The notes beneath the pieces were generated by a model. That model was not told the DNA's origin and did no database searches. It saw nothing but the letters and a program-made list of their open reading frames with translations. A stretch of 14,166 bases of DNA from Verrucomicrobiota bacterium (GTDB taxonomy: Bacteria > Verrucomicrobiota > Verrucomicrobiia > Opitutales > Opitutaceae), in contig JADKHC010000036.1 of the NCBI GenBank assembly GCA_016721945.1, positions 1 to 14,166 of the forward strand, written 5' to 3'. Positions 14,112 to 14,166 of the stretch are shown piece by piece; position 1 is the first letter of the stretch; each line of letters opens with the position of its first letter. The position numbers were made by a program, and so were the translations under genes.

Positions 14112-14166
14112 TTAACCAAGTAGATTGCGCAGGGCTGCGAGATACTTTTCCTGTGTAACGCGAATG
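14112..14166 (-). CDS. C-terminal end of an unidentified protein (5' end outside window)
   Basis: The minus strand from the right edge reads ...IRVTQEKYLAALRNLLG and stops at TAA 14112-14114. Only 17 whole codons are visible, with the helical pattern of a normal protein end. It is convergent with cinA, 65 bases away. The family cannot be identified from this fragment. Confidence 0.5.
   Translation of the reverse strand, partial: IRVTQEKYLAALRNLLG

Noticed and set aside
1..14166. CRISPR arrays, tRNA or rRNA genes, transposases, phage genes, defence systems
   Set aside because: No regularly spaced direct repeats, no cloverleaf or rRNA-like sequence, and no recognised mobile or defence protein in any frame.

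Overview
The window reads as chromosomal DNA of a Gram-negative bacterium, most probably Verrucomicrobiota near Opitutaceae. This is inferred from the style of the TonB-dependent receptor, GC-rich codon use, general absence of Shine-Dalgarno sequences and numerous short intergenic repeats. No database search was possible. I see no phage, transposase, CRISPR, tRNA or rRNA, so this looks like a mostly ordinary housekeeping segment.

Left block (1-2842, minus strand): a rhombosortase-like intramembrane protease, a TPR-like protein of unknown function, and an AlkD-type DNA alkylation repair protein running off the left edge. A palindromic REP-like element covers the protease stop codon, and a short hairpin separates the last two genes.

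Middle block (2894-11052, plus strand): a 46-codon membrane peptide overlaps an unknown membrane-anchored protein whose reading frame is broken near 3535. Then come a repeat-derived leader, miaB (tRNA methylthiotransferase), a repeat-rich gap of about 430 bases, a polytopic membrane protein closely followed by gmk (guanylate kinase), and a large Oar-like TonB-dependent receptor broken by a one-base frameshift near 8005. A strong intrinsic terminator ends this block.

Right block (11193-14166): uvrC on the minus strand, divergent from cinA with only 37 bases between them, then the last 17 codons of a minus-strand gene at the right edge.

The window carries two DNA repair genes (alkD-like, uvrC), one tRNA modification gene (miaB) and one nucleotide metabolism gene (gmk). 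The most notable observations are in familiar genes. UvrC lacks the four-cysteine iron-sulfur motif and a central segment yet keeps both nuclease centres. CinA has lost the serine expected to catalyse NMN deamidation. The two frameshifts, each fixable by one base, could be sequencing errors or fresh pseudogenes.
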